Shown here: piece by piece, positions 43,101 to 50,936 of the stretch
Layout of the letters: each line of letters starts with the position of its first letter
Position numbering within the stretch: position 1 is the first letter of the stretch
Source: Kuafuiihalomonas sp050331295
Lineage (GTDB): Bacteria; Myxococcota; Kuafuiibacteriia; Kuafuiibacteriales; Kuafuiibacteriaceae
DNA: 64,000 nucleotides
Direction: 5' to 3'
Assembly (NCBI GenBank): GCA_050331295.1
Contig: JBHJGZ010000011.1
Span: forward strand, 145,315 to 209,314
Program-made: the position numbers and the translations under genes
The notes under the pieces: model-generated
The model's database searches: none
Told to the model about the DNA's origin: nothing
The model's input: the letters and a program-made list of their open reading frames with translations, nothing else

Positions 43101-43554
43101 ACACCTCGGTGTTGGAGCCATTGAAGTAGTCGTCGAAGTAGCGACCGTGATCCCGAAGGGCTCGGGACATGTGGGTGCCTCCGGTGACCGGGACCCGGAG
43201 GACCCCCTCCTCGAGCTCCGCGAGATCCGAACCGAACTCGGCGTTTCGACGTGTTCCCGAGCCGAACTCATAAATGGAAAAATTGATATCTTCCGCCCAT
43301 CGGTCCAGGACCCCATCGTCGGAGGAACGACAACCCACCAGGGCCGACTTCATTTGGTCGCTCTTGTTGAAGTCCAGAGAGCTCGAATTGTAGTTGTCTG
43401 CATACCACGTACAGTTGGTGGGCAGCCATCCCCACCCCATCGAACAGGAGCGGTCGAGAATCAGACCCACTTGAGGCTTCACGTCCTCCGCCCGCAAGTG
43501 ATCGACGGCGTCGGGATACTGAGCAACGATGATGAGTGGCAAATATGCGATCAT
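40108..43554 (-). CDS. pilY1: PilY1/PilC-family type IV pilus tip-associated protein
   Basis: A 1148-residue protein with an N-terminal von Willebrand A domain: PQVGLILDRSCSMGWGW (DxSxS metal site), VTGGTHMSRALRDHGR, NFLVLLSDGDPNGG and STYTVGFGAPGSFN. The C-terminal half is the PilY1 beta-propeller: CYVALPANDGMLHIFEASSGRE, then DDDGDFEIDKDESAFLLFALGRGGRAYYLLDVADL with an EF-hand-like calcium loop, and TALYWGDECGQIWKASTSD. PilY1 is involved in pilus biogenesis, adhesion and mechanosensing. The N-terminus MIAYLPLIIVAQYP is an unusually weak signal; AGGACC lies upstream of ATG 43554. It follows pilX by 8 bases. Confidence 0.92.
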   Translation of the reverse strand: MIAYLPLIIVAQYPDAVDHLRAEDVKPQVGLILDRSCSMGWGWLPTNCTWYADNYNSSSLDFNKSDQMKSALVGCRSSDDGVLDRWAEDINFSIYEFGSGTRRNAEFGSDLAELEEGVLRVPVTGGTHMSRALRDHGRYFDDYFNGSNTEVCIPNFLVLLSDGDPNGGSAKFNWECTPPTEKRNVGSNEPHRGAAYMWEHPDLLCDVPGEQKISTYTVGFGAPGSFNPNYLQKVADSGGGAYHYASDVDGLNRAFEGIISSLRARSALFFAPLAVESGSLFPDNYAYVSSFRPEQVGPWVGNLKKYCVLPDILEGGLFDTTDEDCLFQSPDGLELWTNTEARDLWSGTDSIASDVGGAGSVIGEVIGRAGSPPPEQPYIRNIFTYRNGAEEYVPLDPDHWSEADTFTNGCHRHRLINSLHGYAAETDCDSGQPISVADWPLGDPVHSNPVFLRYGPCNDEDEDPIPGNCYVALPANDGMLHIFEASSGRETSALIPGELWTPSSIPNSLMKDRFDQPGLRYTHRFYLDGQVQLVHVDDDGDFEIDKDESAFLLFALGRGGRAYYLLDVADLGAEGTLEATRNPIYPLVAKTGTVFEELQDSVSHPWVGRLYAKGDAPVTAVLGSGHVAELDFEEAAEAPRLLRPPETPGVRVEGACVPAGDGASEGIQPPGFCNAFHTPGCSPMLGNCYDGAGLPVDLATPPLTFSDGVHETRAIRLFFQSFDLDSGDVLSIEDNSGQVIGSFTADALNEAWSPWVYDDEVVVRLTTDGVDQGRTGYLISEVEIVTGVYLEKQDPGDPDGSGPFPGFELGEDHQPEVWAVDLDRWNGSTEKIPFEAEAANAAVRLRVTRDCGGGGDLSPATVCVDADDSPDLEHMVCPISGEVSAYLEGDTATALYWGDECGQIWKASTSDDGQTWSARRLVNLNNGHKGYGPNFRKIFTRLDVVQSRCPGKEVVGIYFGTGDVQRPGALDLLQDEELTSGHDIVGVVWDDGSHHGNATQAKLEDVSKVDVIDPVKIHASGKIGWFFELGEHERMIRDPLVAEGVAFYRSYAPVPSTVACSTSSGVDRIYAVDNCTAEAAFDADGNGLLARSERVKWEGNTEGGADLFVHAPKGTGLIISHGDITVSQEAEVNVRRRRPGLFLWRELR

Positions 43555-43562
43555 GGTCGGTC

Positions 43563-44033
43563 CTAGCGGGCGTGTTTGCTCTCTTGAATCAGGCCGTTGT
43601 TCTTCGATGCAAACTTGTAGATCTCGGCCCGGACTCCTGCCTGTCCGTCCAAGCCATCTTGGGCGTCCACCACCAGCTCGTAGACGACCGCCTGCAGTTT
43701 GCTTTGCGAGCTCTCCAAGAGCGGTGCCAGACGTATGAGCCGCACCTGAGCTTCGTAGGACGCGGACCCGTGGGTGAACATCGAATCGTCCGGCGGGGTC
43801 ATTTCGGCAGACAGCGAGTTCGAAGCGTAATCCGGAAGGGCTTCCAAGAGCCTCTGGTCATTCATCATTTCCATGAGCCCTCCTTCGGCCTGAAGACGGC
43901 TTTCCAGCGTCCGCCGCTCGGCACCCAACAGTCGGATGTCGACGTTCACCACGTCCAAGAGAACCAGCGCTGATACCGTGACCACCCCGAGACTCAAGAT
44001 CACCACCGGAAGTGAAAAGCCGCGTCGGTTCAT
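43563..44033 (-). CDS. pilX: PilX-like minor pilin
   Basis: The 156 residues begin with MNRRGFSLPVVILSLGVVTVSALVLLDVV: a short basic leader, a prepilin-peptidase glycine, and a hydrophobic helix, but Val instead of Glu at position 5 of the mature form, as in many PilX proteins. The rest is variable. ATG 44033 overlaps the pilW stop (ATGA). PilX helps to form the initiation complex at the pilus tip with PilV, PilW and PilY1. Identification rests on operon order and the leader. Confidence 0.8.
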   Translation of the reverse strand: MNRRGFSLPVVILSLGVVTVSALVLLDVVNVDIRLLGAERRTLESRLQAEGGLMEMMNDQRLLEALPDYASNSLSAEMTPPDDSMFTHGSASYEAQVRLIRLAPLLESSQSKLQAVVYELVVDAQDGLDGQAGVRAEIYKFASKNNGLIQESKHAR

Positions 44034-45061
44034 TTCAGCTGCATCCTTCCTGCGTTGCGAATCTCCACCGAGGTCCGAACGACATCCCGAACGTGATGGT
44101 CTTGACTTCCACAGGGCCCGGGGTAGCAAGCGCCGCCGGCCAAGACCGACTCGATGCTTCGAGTCGCTCCTTCCCGCTCTCGATCGGCGCGAAGGACCAG
44201 CTCAAGATCGACCCGGAGCGGCGCGCTTTCCGTGATGGATGGCTCCGCGGTGACGTCGATCCACGTATTGAGCGCCTCATCCAACATCCAGACCCGTACC
44301 TGAAGCGCTTCGACGGATGTGCCCACCACCGCTCCGCAACTGGATGCATCCGAACACGGCCGGCCAGCGCTCACGTCGGCCCGGAACAGACTCGGGAGGC
44401 CCGAAAAGTCGTCTTCGTTCACGTAATAGACGACTTCTTCATATCCACCCAGAAGCTCTCCTTGCGTGTAGGGAGAGGTGATGGCCGTCGGGCCACTTTC
44501 ATAGGATGAGTCGAATTCATAATAGAAGGACTCGCATCCATCTGCGCAGCCATGGTCCTGGCAGCCGCCTGCTTGAACATCGATGAGCCGAGCGGTGTGG
44601 GCGTATTGTCCGTGCTGGGCCATCAAGACGACGACCTCCCCGGACGCAAATCGTCCTCCTGCGCAGATCACACCCTGGGTCGCGTCGAATTCGGTGATGG
44701 TCCGAACGTCACCGAGCGCAAACCGGACGCCCAGGTCATCGGTCACAACCGAGATCCCGCCGGCCGAGAACGAGCGATCGTTCGCTTGAAACGATGCTCC
44801 GCCGGGCACGGAGAATGCGCCCCGGCGCAGCCCGGCAAACTCACCGTCTGCCCGATAGCCGACGCCGAGCCCAGCGTGACGAAGGTCCCGTGCCAGAAGC
44901 TCCAGCACCGCGCGACCATCCTGATTCATGTCGAGGCGATCCTCGGTGATGGACAGCAGCCGCACATGGTCACCCGCAAAGGTCACCGCCGCCATGGCGA
45001 CCACCGAGCCGATGGCCAGGCTGACCAACATCTCTACCAGCGTGAATCCAGGCGACCGCAC
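44030..45061 (-). CDS. pilW: PilW-like minor pilin
   Basis: The 343-residue prepilin has the leader MRSPGFTLVEMLVSLAIGSVVAMAAVTFA: cleavage after Gly5, Phe at +1 and Glu at +5. RLDMNQDGRAVLELLARDLRHAGLGVGYR follows as in PilW/PilJ. Paired cysteines occur in CAGGRF, AGGCQDHGCADGCES, GRPCSDASSCG and GGACYPGPCG. It lies between pilV (3-base gap) and pilX (4-base overlap). Confidence 0.88.
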   Translation of the reverse strand: MRSPGFTLVEMLVSLAIGSVVAMAAVTFAGDHVRLLSITEDRLDMNQDGRAVLELLARDLRHAGLGVGYRADGEFAGLRRGAFSVPGGASFQANDRSFSAGGISVVTDDLGVRFALGDVRTITEFDATQGVICAGGRFASGEVVVLMAQHGQYAHTARLIDVQAGGCQDHGCADGCESFYYEFDSSYESGPTAITSPYTQGELLGGYEEVVYYVNEDDFSGLPSLFRADVSAGRPCSDASSCGAVVGTSVEALQVRVWMLDEALNTWIDVTAEPSITESAPLRVDLELVLRADREREGATRSIESVLAGGACYPGPCGSQDHHVRDVVRTSVEIRNAGRMQLK

Positions 45062-45064
45062 CGG

Positions 45065-45556
45065 CTACACCTCCGGTACGACCAAGCGTTCGAGCTGAAC
45101 CTGCTGAATCGTGTTTCCTCGATCCGACCAGCAAACGCTGACCCTCAGGAGGGTGGCGCCTGGTATCTGGTTCGGATCTGGGTGAGGGACTTCGGAGACG
45201 TCGACCCTGAATCGGCCGTTCTGGTCCCCGGCTTGTTCCCCCGAGAATCCGGTGTCACTCACCAGTTGAGTGCAATCGAATCCCGCGGCGGCCGACTGCG
45301 GCGCAGCCAGCGTCGTGATGCCCTCGCGGCAGCCGGTGCCGAACCCACAGCCGGGAAGCCCGTCGATACCGAAGGCCGCCAGTTGTTCCAGCCGCTGAAG
45401 CGCGAGCTGCGTGGCGACACTTCGATTGCGACTGATGCGAAGGCCGCTCGAACTCGACGTGAATAACTCCACCAAGGCCGCAACGCCGAGCCCAAGGAGC
45501 AGGCTCGAAACCATCACCTCGACGAGCGAGAATCCCCGTCGATTTGCGCGCTTCAT
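45065..45556 (-). CDS. pilV: PilV-like minor pilin
   Basis: The 163-residue prepilin has the leader MKRANRRGFSLVEVMVSSLLLGLGVAALVELF: a basic head, Gly8, Phe, and Glu at +5. SRNRSVATQLALQRLEQLAAFG is the family's N-terminal helix extension. It is the first gene of the pilV-pilW-pilX-pilY1 operon. The 143-base region upstream (45557-45699) is shared with a divergent gene and holds an inverted repeat. FimU/GspH is not present beside it. Confidence 0.88.
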   Translation of the reverse strand: MKRANRRGFSLVEVMVSSLLLGLGVAALVELFTSSSSGLRISRNRSVATQLALQRLEQLAAFGIDGLPGCGFGTGCREGITTLAAPQSAAAGFDCTQLVSDTGFSGEQAGDQNGRFRVDVSEVPHPDPNQIPGATLLRVSVCWSDRGNTIQQVQLERLVVPEV

Positions 45557-45599
45557 CCGCAGGGTTCATCGGCGCTTCTACGGGCGCCTGAAGAACCCA

Positions 45600-45616
45600 A
45601 GGGTCATTCTGACCCT
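45600..45616. promoter_or_regulatory. Inverted repeat in the divergent pilV control region
   Basis: AGGGTCA and TGACCCT are exact inverted copies separated by TTC, centred about 52 bases upstream of the pilV start and 92 upstream of the divergent 45700 gene. Neither side is followed by a U-run, so a terminator is unlikely; an operator shared by both promoters is possible. No -10/-35 elements could be assigned with confidence. Confidence 0.35.
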
Positions 45617-45699
45617 CAAATCATCGGATTTTGGGACGACAAGATGAGCGAGTGGGCAGGCGGCAGGAACACGCGGGTCATGGATCTCGACCAGATCCC

Positions 45700-46542
45700 A
45701 TGTCGCCACGAGAAGCCTTCGAGGTGTTTCAGTCTGAGATGCTGACCACCGAGAGCCTCGAGGCGTCCTCGGACCTGAGCCCCAAGCCAAATCAGCAGCA
45801 CCACGACCTCGGGAGGGCCAACATCCCAGCCTACGTACGCTCTCCGAACGGCCCCACGTCGCGGGGAAGGCTCGAACGGGCGTCGATGAGCGGTCTGGTG
45901 ATTGCCTGCCCTCATCCGCTGCCGTTCCGGGCGCCGGTTTTGGCGGAGTGGATGGCGTTTGGCGGCTACACCATGGCCTTTGCCGGCCACGTGATCCGAA
46001 CCAGTCGAGAGGACATGGCGATTCGATTGGTCCTCGAAAGCGAACACGACCGGACCTTTCTGCACTCTTTCCTCGAGTTGGCCCGAGGCGGTGGCCGTTC
46101 CCTGCAGGTTACGGTGCGACAGGTGCGGGAGGAAGACGAGAGCATGGACCTGGCCGCCGGGGCGCGGCGCTTGGAACAGGCCTGGAGCGGGCTCGAGACC
46201 CGCTTTGGCTCCGATGACGCACACCAACGCTTCATCCAGACCTGCATGCGCCTCGGTCGAATCGACTTCGCGCTGGCCCGGTACCGAGACGCGGCAAAGA
46301 GAAAACCCACCCAAGCCAACGCGGAGAAGTACATCGACCAGATAGGAAAGATCCTGACCTTCTCCGGATTCCAGCGGAACGCGGACACGCGACCCCAGCC
46401 GATTCGCGCCTGGCTCTGGATGGCGACCCTGGCCGCCGCGCTCATCGCGCTCGCCGGTGGCCTTCGCATTCTGACATCTCAAACGGCGGAAGGTCCGGCC
46501 CCGATTCGGTCGCTGCAGACCCAGTCGACGCCTGTCGACTGA
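45700..46542 (+). CDS. Membrane-anchored TPR-like protein of unknown function
   Basis: About 280 residues from ATG 45700. The N-terminal 60 residues are acidic and disordered; the middle (MSGLVIACPHPLPFRAPVLAEWMAFGGYTMAFAGHV) is unrecognised; SDDAHQRFIQTCMRLGRIDFALARYRDAAKRKPTQANAEKY looks like TPR helices; and a membrane helix (WLWMATLAAALIALAGGL, about 236-256) is close to the C-terminus. A tail-anchored topology with the TPRs in the cytoplasm is inferred. The frame extends upstream to TTG 45631. It is divergent from pilV, which makes a link to pilus function possible but not shown. Confidence 0.6.
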   Translation: MSPREAFEVFQSEMLTTESLEASSDLSPKPNQQHHDLGRANIPAYVRSPNGPTSRGRLERASMSGLVIACPHPLPFRAPVLAEWMAFGGYTMAFAGHVIRTSREDMAIRLVLESEHDRTFLHSFLELARGGGRSLQVTVRQVREEDESMDLAAGARRLEQAWSGLETRFGSDDAHQRFIQTCMRLGRIDFALARYRDAAKRKPTQANAEKYIDQIGKILTFSGFQRNADTRPQPIRAWLWMATLAAALIALAGGLRILTSQTAEGPAPIRSLQTQSTPVD

Positions 46543-46610
46543 GACCCGCGGATCCGGCATCGGGTCCGTGACCGGGACGCAATCGCTCGACCACGGCCAT
46601 CAACTGAGCC

Positions 46611-46796
46611 ATGTCCGTCGACGTGTCGGACCTCAAGCGGCTCAAGCGGGAGCTCCGGATCATGTATGAATCCTTGGACGACGAACTGGCCGACCGAGAG
46701 CCCGCGCTTTCGCGGCGGGCGCGCAAAGAGCAAGTGCGGTCCAGGCTCTTGGCCATGGTGGACGAAGCCGTTCGCGACGTGACCTCCGAGTACTGA
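46611..46796 (+). CDS. Small helical protein of unknown function
   Basis: The 61-residue frame from ATG 46611 encodes a charged, amphipathic sequence (DVSDLKRLKRELRIMYESLDD, LSRRARKEQVRSRLLAMVDEAV) predicted to be mostly helical with coiled-coil character. It sits snugly between the 45700 gene and pfkB (13-base gap), so it is probably a real small gene in the same transcript. No family is recognised. Confidence 0.5.
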   Translation: MSVDVSDLKRLKRELRIMYESLDDELADREPALSRRARKEQVRSRLLAMVDEAVRDVTSEY

Positions 46797-46809
46797 TACA
46801 AGGGCGGCG

Positions 46810-47763
46810 ATGGTGGACGTCGTTACGGTCACGCTGAATCCTGCCGTGGACCGCTCTGCGGTGGTGGAGCGCGTCTTCGCCGAGCACAAGCTAAGGTGTT
46901 CGGATCCTGCCCTCGAGCCGGGCGGCGGCGGCATCAACGTGGCCCGCGCTCTGGTCCGGCTCGGGACCACCAGCCTGGCTCTTTGGACCAGCGGGGGCGG
47001 GACCGGCCTGCTCTTGGGCCGCCTGCTGGACAGCGAGGGCCTTCCACACGAGCCCATCGAGATCGTCGAGGAGACCCGAGAGAACTTCTCAGTCTACGAA
47101 AGCAGCTCCTCTCTTCAGTTTCGCTTCAATCTCCCGGGCCCCATCTTCACCGAGGACTGCCAAGACCGAGTCGTCGAGCGTCTCTCGAACCTCAAGCCGC
47201 TGCCCAAGTTCGTGGTCCTGAGCGGCAGCCTGCCGCGGGGCGTTCCGCAGGACTTCTATGGCAAGTTGGCGGCGTCCGTCTCTGCTCCGGCCCGCGTGGT
47301 TGTGGACACCAGCGGTCCGGCGTTGACCGGGACCTTGGGAAGCCCCGTGTTTGCGTTCAAGCCCAACCTTAGAGAGCTGGGACAGTGGGTGGGCCGAGAG
47401 TTGGAGGACGATGCCGCCATCGTGGATGCAGCGCGGAGCGTCCTGGACCGGAGCCCCACCGAGCTCCTCCTGGTTTCCCTCGGTGCAGGCGGAGCGGTGG
47501 TGGTGGGTCGGCAAAGCCATCTGCAGGTTCGGGCGCCCACAGTGCCCATTCGGAGCAAGGTGGGAGCCGGCGACAGCATGGTGGCCGGCTTCGTCCATGG
47601 ATTGTGTCAGGGCTTCTCGCCGGAGGATGCGGCCCGCTTCGGCGTCGCCGCAGGCGCCGCCGCGGTGATGACGGACGGATCCCAACTGTGTCATCCCGAC
47701 GATACGCAGCGTCTCTTCCAGCAGATCCTGAACGAAGCCGGCGCACCGCACGAGACAGCGTAG
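46810..47763 (+). CDS. pfkB: PfkB-family sugar phosphate kinase (6-phosphofructokinase II or 1-phosphofructokinase type)
   Basis: The 317 residues follow the PfkB/LacC/FruK subgroup: TVTLNPAVDRSAVVERV, GGGGINVARALVRLGT, FVVLSGSLPRGVPQDFYGKL, FKPNLRELGQWVGREL, LVSLGAGGAVVV and SKVGAGDSMVAGFVHGLC with the catalytic Asp in GAGDS. It phosphorylates a sugar phosphate with ATP; fructose 6-phosphate, fructose 1-phosphate and tagatose 6-phosphate are the family's substrates and cannot be told apart here. No PTS gene is adjacent, which favours the PfkB (glycolytic) role. AAGGGCGG precedes ATG 46810. Confidence 0.88.
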   Translation: MVDVVTVTLNPAVDRSAVVERVFAEHKLRCSDPALEPGGGGINVARALVRLGTTSLALWTSGGGTGLLLGRLLDSEGLPHEPIEIVEETRENFSVYESSSSLQFRFNLPGPIFTEDCQDRVVERLSNLKPLPKFVVLSGSLPRGVPQDFYGKLAASVSAPARVVVDTSGPALTGTLGSPVFAFKPNLRELGQWVGRELEDDAAIVDAARSVLDRSPTELLLVSLGAGGAVVVGRQSHLQVRAPTVPIRSKVGAGDSMVAGFVHGLCQGFSPEDAARFGVAAGAAAVMTDGSQLCHPDDTQRLFQQILNEAGAPHETA

Positions 47764-47856
47764 CCCGAACGCCGATACCGGGAGCCTCCATCGGCGAATT
47801 GCCTTGAAATCCGGAGCGGTTTGCTTCACCTTCCCGGGCTCTTCGAAGGAGATGCC

Positions 47857-48039
47857 ATGGCGGTCCCACGCAAACGGAAGTCCAACAGCCGACGAAAGCA
47901 GCAGCGCTCCCACGACGCTCTGACGGCGCCGAATTACACCGCCTGCCCCTCTTGTGGCGAACCCAAGATGCCCCATCGCGCATGCATGAGCTGCGGAACC
48001 CACAACGGTAAGCAAATCATGCAAGTCGAGGCCGAATAG
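47857..48039 (+). CDS. rpmF: 50S ribosomal protein L32
   Basis: The 60-residue basic protein starts MAVPRKRKSNSRRKQQRSHDAL and has the zinc ribbon CPSCGEP, then CMSCG, as in four-cysteine L32 proteins. AAGGAG at 47846-47851 fixes the start. The usual neighbours yceD and plsX-fabH are absent; it lies between pfkB and a small unknown gene upstream of polA. Confidence 0.95.
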   Translation: MAVPRKRKSNSRRKQQRSHDALTAPNYTACPSCGEPKMPHRACMSCGTHNGKQIMQVEAE

Positions 48040-48057
48040 GCCTGGGTTTCCGGGGTC

Positions 48058-48297
48058 GTGTTGGCCTACACCACCTTGGTCGGCCCCTTTCTGGTGGCCC
48101 GGGTCGCAGAGTGGTTCGCGCTGAGCGCCCTGGCCGGCTCCGGCATGCCGCCGAACGCCGTCTCCGAAGACGGGCTCGATACACCCCCTCCCGTCGCCGT
48201 CGAAGTGATTCGGGGAGCCTCTGGTCGGGTTCGCGGGTTTCGCTTGAATGCCGCATCGTTGGATGAGGCGCCCTCGCCACCAAGACTCTATCCGTGA
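48058..48297 (+). CDS. Small protein coupled to polA, unknown function
   Basis: A 79-residue frame from GTG 48058 whose TGA overlaps the polA start (GTGA at 48294-48297). The N-terminus LAYTTLVGPFLVARVAEWFALSALAG is hydrophobic, followed by a Pro/Arg-rich tail. No family is recognised. The stop-start overlap and snug fit after rpmF favour a real gene; short length and unremarkable sequence are against. Confidence 0.45.
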   Translation: MLAYTTLVGPFLVARVAEWFALSALAGSGMPPNAVSEDGLDTPPPVAVEVIRGASGRVRGFRLNAASLDEAPSPPRLYP

Positions 48298-50936
48298 GCG
48301 CGAGCGACAAGCTGGTTCTCGTCGATGGAACGGCGATGGCCTACCGCGCCTTCTACAAACTCCCCGGCAATCTCCAAACCTCCGAAGGTATCCCGACCAA
48401 CGCGAGCTTCGGATTCGCAACCATGTTTCGAAAGCTCTTCGCAGGCCGCAAGCCGACTTTCGGAGCAGTCATCTTCGACCCTTCCGGACCTACCTTCCGG
48501 GACCTACGCTACAGCGGGTACAAAGCAGACCGAGCACCGATGCCCGAGCCACTCAGGATTCAACTCCCCTGGATCCGAAAGGTCGTCGAAGCCTTCAACT
48601 TTCCTCAGCACACCGTGGACGGTTTCGAAGCCGACGACGTCATCGGCACGCTGACCGCGAATGCCCGAGCTCGAGGCATCGAAGTCCTCATCGTGTCCGG
48701 AGACAAGGACTTCGCTCAGCTGATCGCTTCCGACGTCAAGATGTTGGACGCGATGCGAGAAGTCACCTACGACCCAGAGCTCGTCAGGAAGAAGTGGGGC
48801 GTTCCGCCAGGGCAGTTTGTCGACCTTTTGGCGTTGCTCGGTGACAAGATCGACAACATTCCGGGCGTTCCCGGGATCGGCCAGAAATCCGCGACCACCC
48901 TCCTCGAGACCTACGGCAGCCTCGAATCGATCCTCGATCATCTGGAGGATCTGAAACCTCGTCAGCGAGGGGCTCTATCCGAGCATCAGGAAAACGCTCG
49001 TCTGTCCAAGGAGCTGGCTACCATCAAGTGTGACGTCCCTCTTCCCTTCGATCTCGAAGACCTTCGGCTATCGGAGCCCGAGCCGGCCAAGCTGAACGGC
49101 CTGTTTCGAATGTTGGAGTTTTTCAGTCTCTTGGACGATGCCGACCGACAAGCAGTAGAGGTTGATGACCGCGAGGCGAGCTATAGGCTCGTGGGCGCCG
49201 AGGAAGCGGCTGAAGAGCTCGAATCCCAGCAAGGTCTCGTCGCCGTCGAACCGCTGCGTGGTCCGGAACACCCAGCTCACGCCGACCTCGTCGGGATGGC
49301 TTTCTCGGCCCAACCTGGCTCGGCGTTCTATGTTTCGATCCAGCCCGGAGAGATTCCAACTCCTCTCATCGCCTATCTCGAGGACGAAGCCCGCCCCAAG
49401 GTCGTCCACAACGCCAAACACCTTCTCCTCCTCGGTTTGGCTCGAGGCGTAGAGATCAAGGGCCTCGTCGGCGATACGATGTTGGGCTCCTTTCTCGTCG
49501 ACCCCAACAAGATCATACCTCACCGACTGGACCAGATCAGCAAAGAGTTCTTGCAGCGTACCCTGCGTCCACTTAAGCGATTGGTCGGGTCGGGTCAGTC
49601 GCAGGTTCATCCCCGTGCGGTGGTCGCAGACGAAGCAAGGGATTTCGCGTGCCACCGGGCCGACGCAATCGGGTCGGCGTGGTCGGAGATCGAGCCACGA
49701 CTCGAAGCACTGAACCAAATCGAACATCTTCGCGAACGTGATCTGCCTCTTTCTCGCGTCTTGGCCCGAATGGAGCTCCATGGGATTCTCGTGGACCGGG
49801 AAGACATCGAGATGATGGGCAATGAGTTTCGAAACCAGCTCGTCGACCTCGAAAAACAGGCCCACGACCTCGCCGGCCAACCCTTCAATCTGGCTTCCAC
49901 CAAGCAGCTCAGCCAGGTGCTGTTCGAGGATTTGAAGCTCCCCATCGTCAAGCGCACCAAGACCGGGTACAGCACCAACTCGGAAGTCTTGGAGCGCCTT
50001 CGACCCAAACACGAGATCGCCGACGTCATTCTGGAGTGGCGCAAGATCAGTAAGCTCATCACCACCTATACGAATGTACTTCACGATGCGGTCCATCCCG
50101 AAACCAAGCGCATCCACGCCGACTTTCAGCAAACGGCCAGCCAGACCGGGCGTCTGATATCGACCGATCCGGATCTTCAGCGGACTCCCATTCGAACCCC
50201 GGAAGGAAAGCGCATCCGACGAGCGTTCATCGCACCGCCCGGGCATCAGATACTTTCCGCCGACTGGAGTCAGATCGAACTCCGCATTCTGGCTCATGTC
50301 AGCGGTGATCCTCGTTTGAAAGAAAGCTTTCAGGCGCGGGAAGACGTGCATCGCAGGACGGCGAGCGAACTATTCTCGGTACCGCCGGAAGCAATCACTC
50401 CAGCGCAGCGCAACGTCGGGAAGACCGTGAATTTTGCGACCATCTACGGTCAGGGCGCGACCGCGCTGGGTCAGATTCTCGGAGTCCCTCGCAAGGAAGC
50501 GGAAGCCTACATTCAGCGGTACTTCGAAACGTATGCCGGCGTTCGAGCGTGGCTCGATGACACCATTCGACGTGCGATGGAGACGGGATACGTAGAGACG
50601 ATGTTTGGCCGGCGTCGAATCATCCCCGAGCTTTCCAGCCACGCCTTCATGGAGCAGCAGGCCGGCCAGCGCATTGCGGCCAACACCCCAATTCAGGGCT
50701 CCGCGGCCGATCTCTGCAAACTCGCGATGCAGCGCATCGATGCTTCTCTCGAGAGCTCTGGATCCAGCGCTCGCATGATCATGCAGATCCATGACGAACT
50801 GGTATTCGAAGTGCCGAACCCGGAAGTAGCCGCGGTCACCGACCTGGTCGTCGACCACATGGAAAATGTCGTGAAGCTGGATGTACCGCTGGTGGCCGAA
50901 GTCGGAAGCGGTGCTTCCTGGGCCGAGGCCCACTGA
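48294..50936 (+). CDS. polA: DNA polymerase I with degenerate proofreading domain
   Basis: PolA fills gaps and removes RNA primers. The 880 residues hold an intact 5'-3' exonuclease (LVLVDGTAMAYRAFY, VDGFEADDVIGTL, SGDKDFAQLI, LLGDKIDNIPGVPGIGQK) and polymerase (motif A LSADWSQIELRILAHVSGD, motif B RNVGKTVNFATIYGQG with Phe at the O-helix site, motif C MIMQIHDELVFEV). In the 3'-5' exonuclease domain, the DxE segment reads VAVEPL and the NLKYD segment reads NAKHL, so the E. coli D355 and D424 counterparts are gone. Proofreading is probably absent, as in Taq and Bacillus Pol I. The GTG start at 48294 overlaps the upstream small gene. Confidence 0.96.
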   Translation: MSASDKLVLVDGTAMAYRAFYKLPGNLQTSEGIPTNASFGFATMFRKLFAGRKPTFGAVIFDPSGPTFRDLRYSGYKADRAPMPEPLRIQLPWIRKVVEAFNFPQHTVDGFEADDVIGTLTANARARGIEVLIVSGDKDFAQLIASDVKMLDAMREVTYDPELVRKKWGVPPGQFVDLLALLGDKIDNIPGVPGIGQKSATTLLETYGSLESILDHLEDLKPRQRGALSEHQENARLSKELATIKCDVPLPFDLEDLRLSEPEPAKLNGLFRMLEFFSLLDDADRQAVEVDDREASYRLVGAEEAAEELESQQGLVAVEPLRGPEHPAHADLVGMAFSAQPGSAFYVSIQPGEIPTPLIAYLEDEARPKVVHNAKHLLLLGLARGVEIKGLVGDTMLGSFLVDPNKIIPHRLDQISKEFLQRTLRPLKRLVGSGQSQVHPRAVVADEARDFACHRADAIGSAWSEIEPRLEALNQIEHLRERDLPLSRVLARMELHGILVDREDIEMMGNEFRNQLVDLEKQAHDLAGQPFNLASTKQLSQVLFEDLKLPIVKRTKTGYSTNSEVLERLRPKHEIADVILEWRKISKLITTYTNVLHDAVHPETKRIHADFQQTASQTGRLISTDPDLQRTPIRTPEGKRIRRAFIAPPGHQILSADWSQIELRILAHVSGDPRLKESFQAREDVHRRTASELFSVPPEAITPAQRNVGKTVNFATIYGQGATALGQILGVPRKEAEAYIQRYFETYAGVRAWLDDTIRRAMETGYVETMFGRRRIIPELSSHAFMEQQAGQRIAANTPIQGSAADLCKLAMQRIDASLESSGSSARMIMQIHDELVFEVPNPEVAAVTDLVVDHMENVVKLDVPLVAEVGSGASWAEAH

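Noticed and set aside
49068..50351. 427-residue minus-strand open frame
   Set aside because: It is antisense to polA and shows no family signature.
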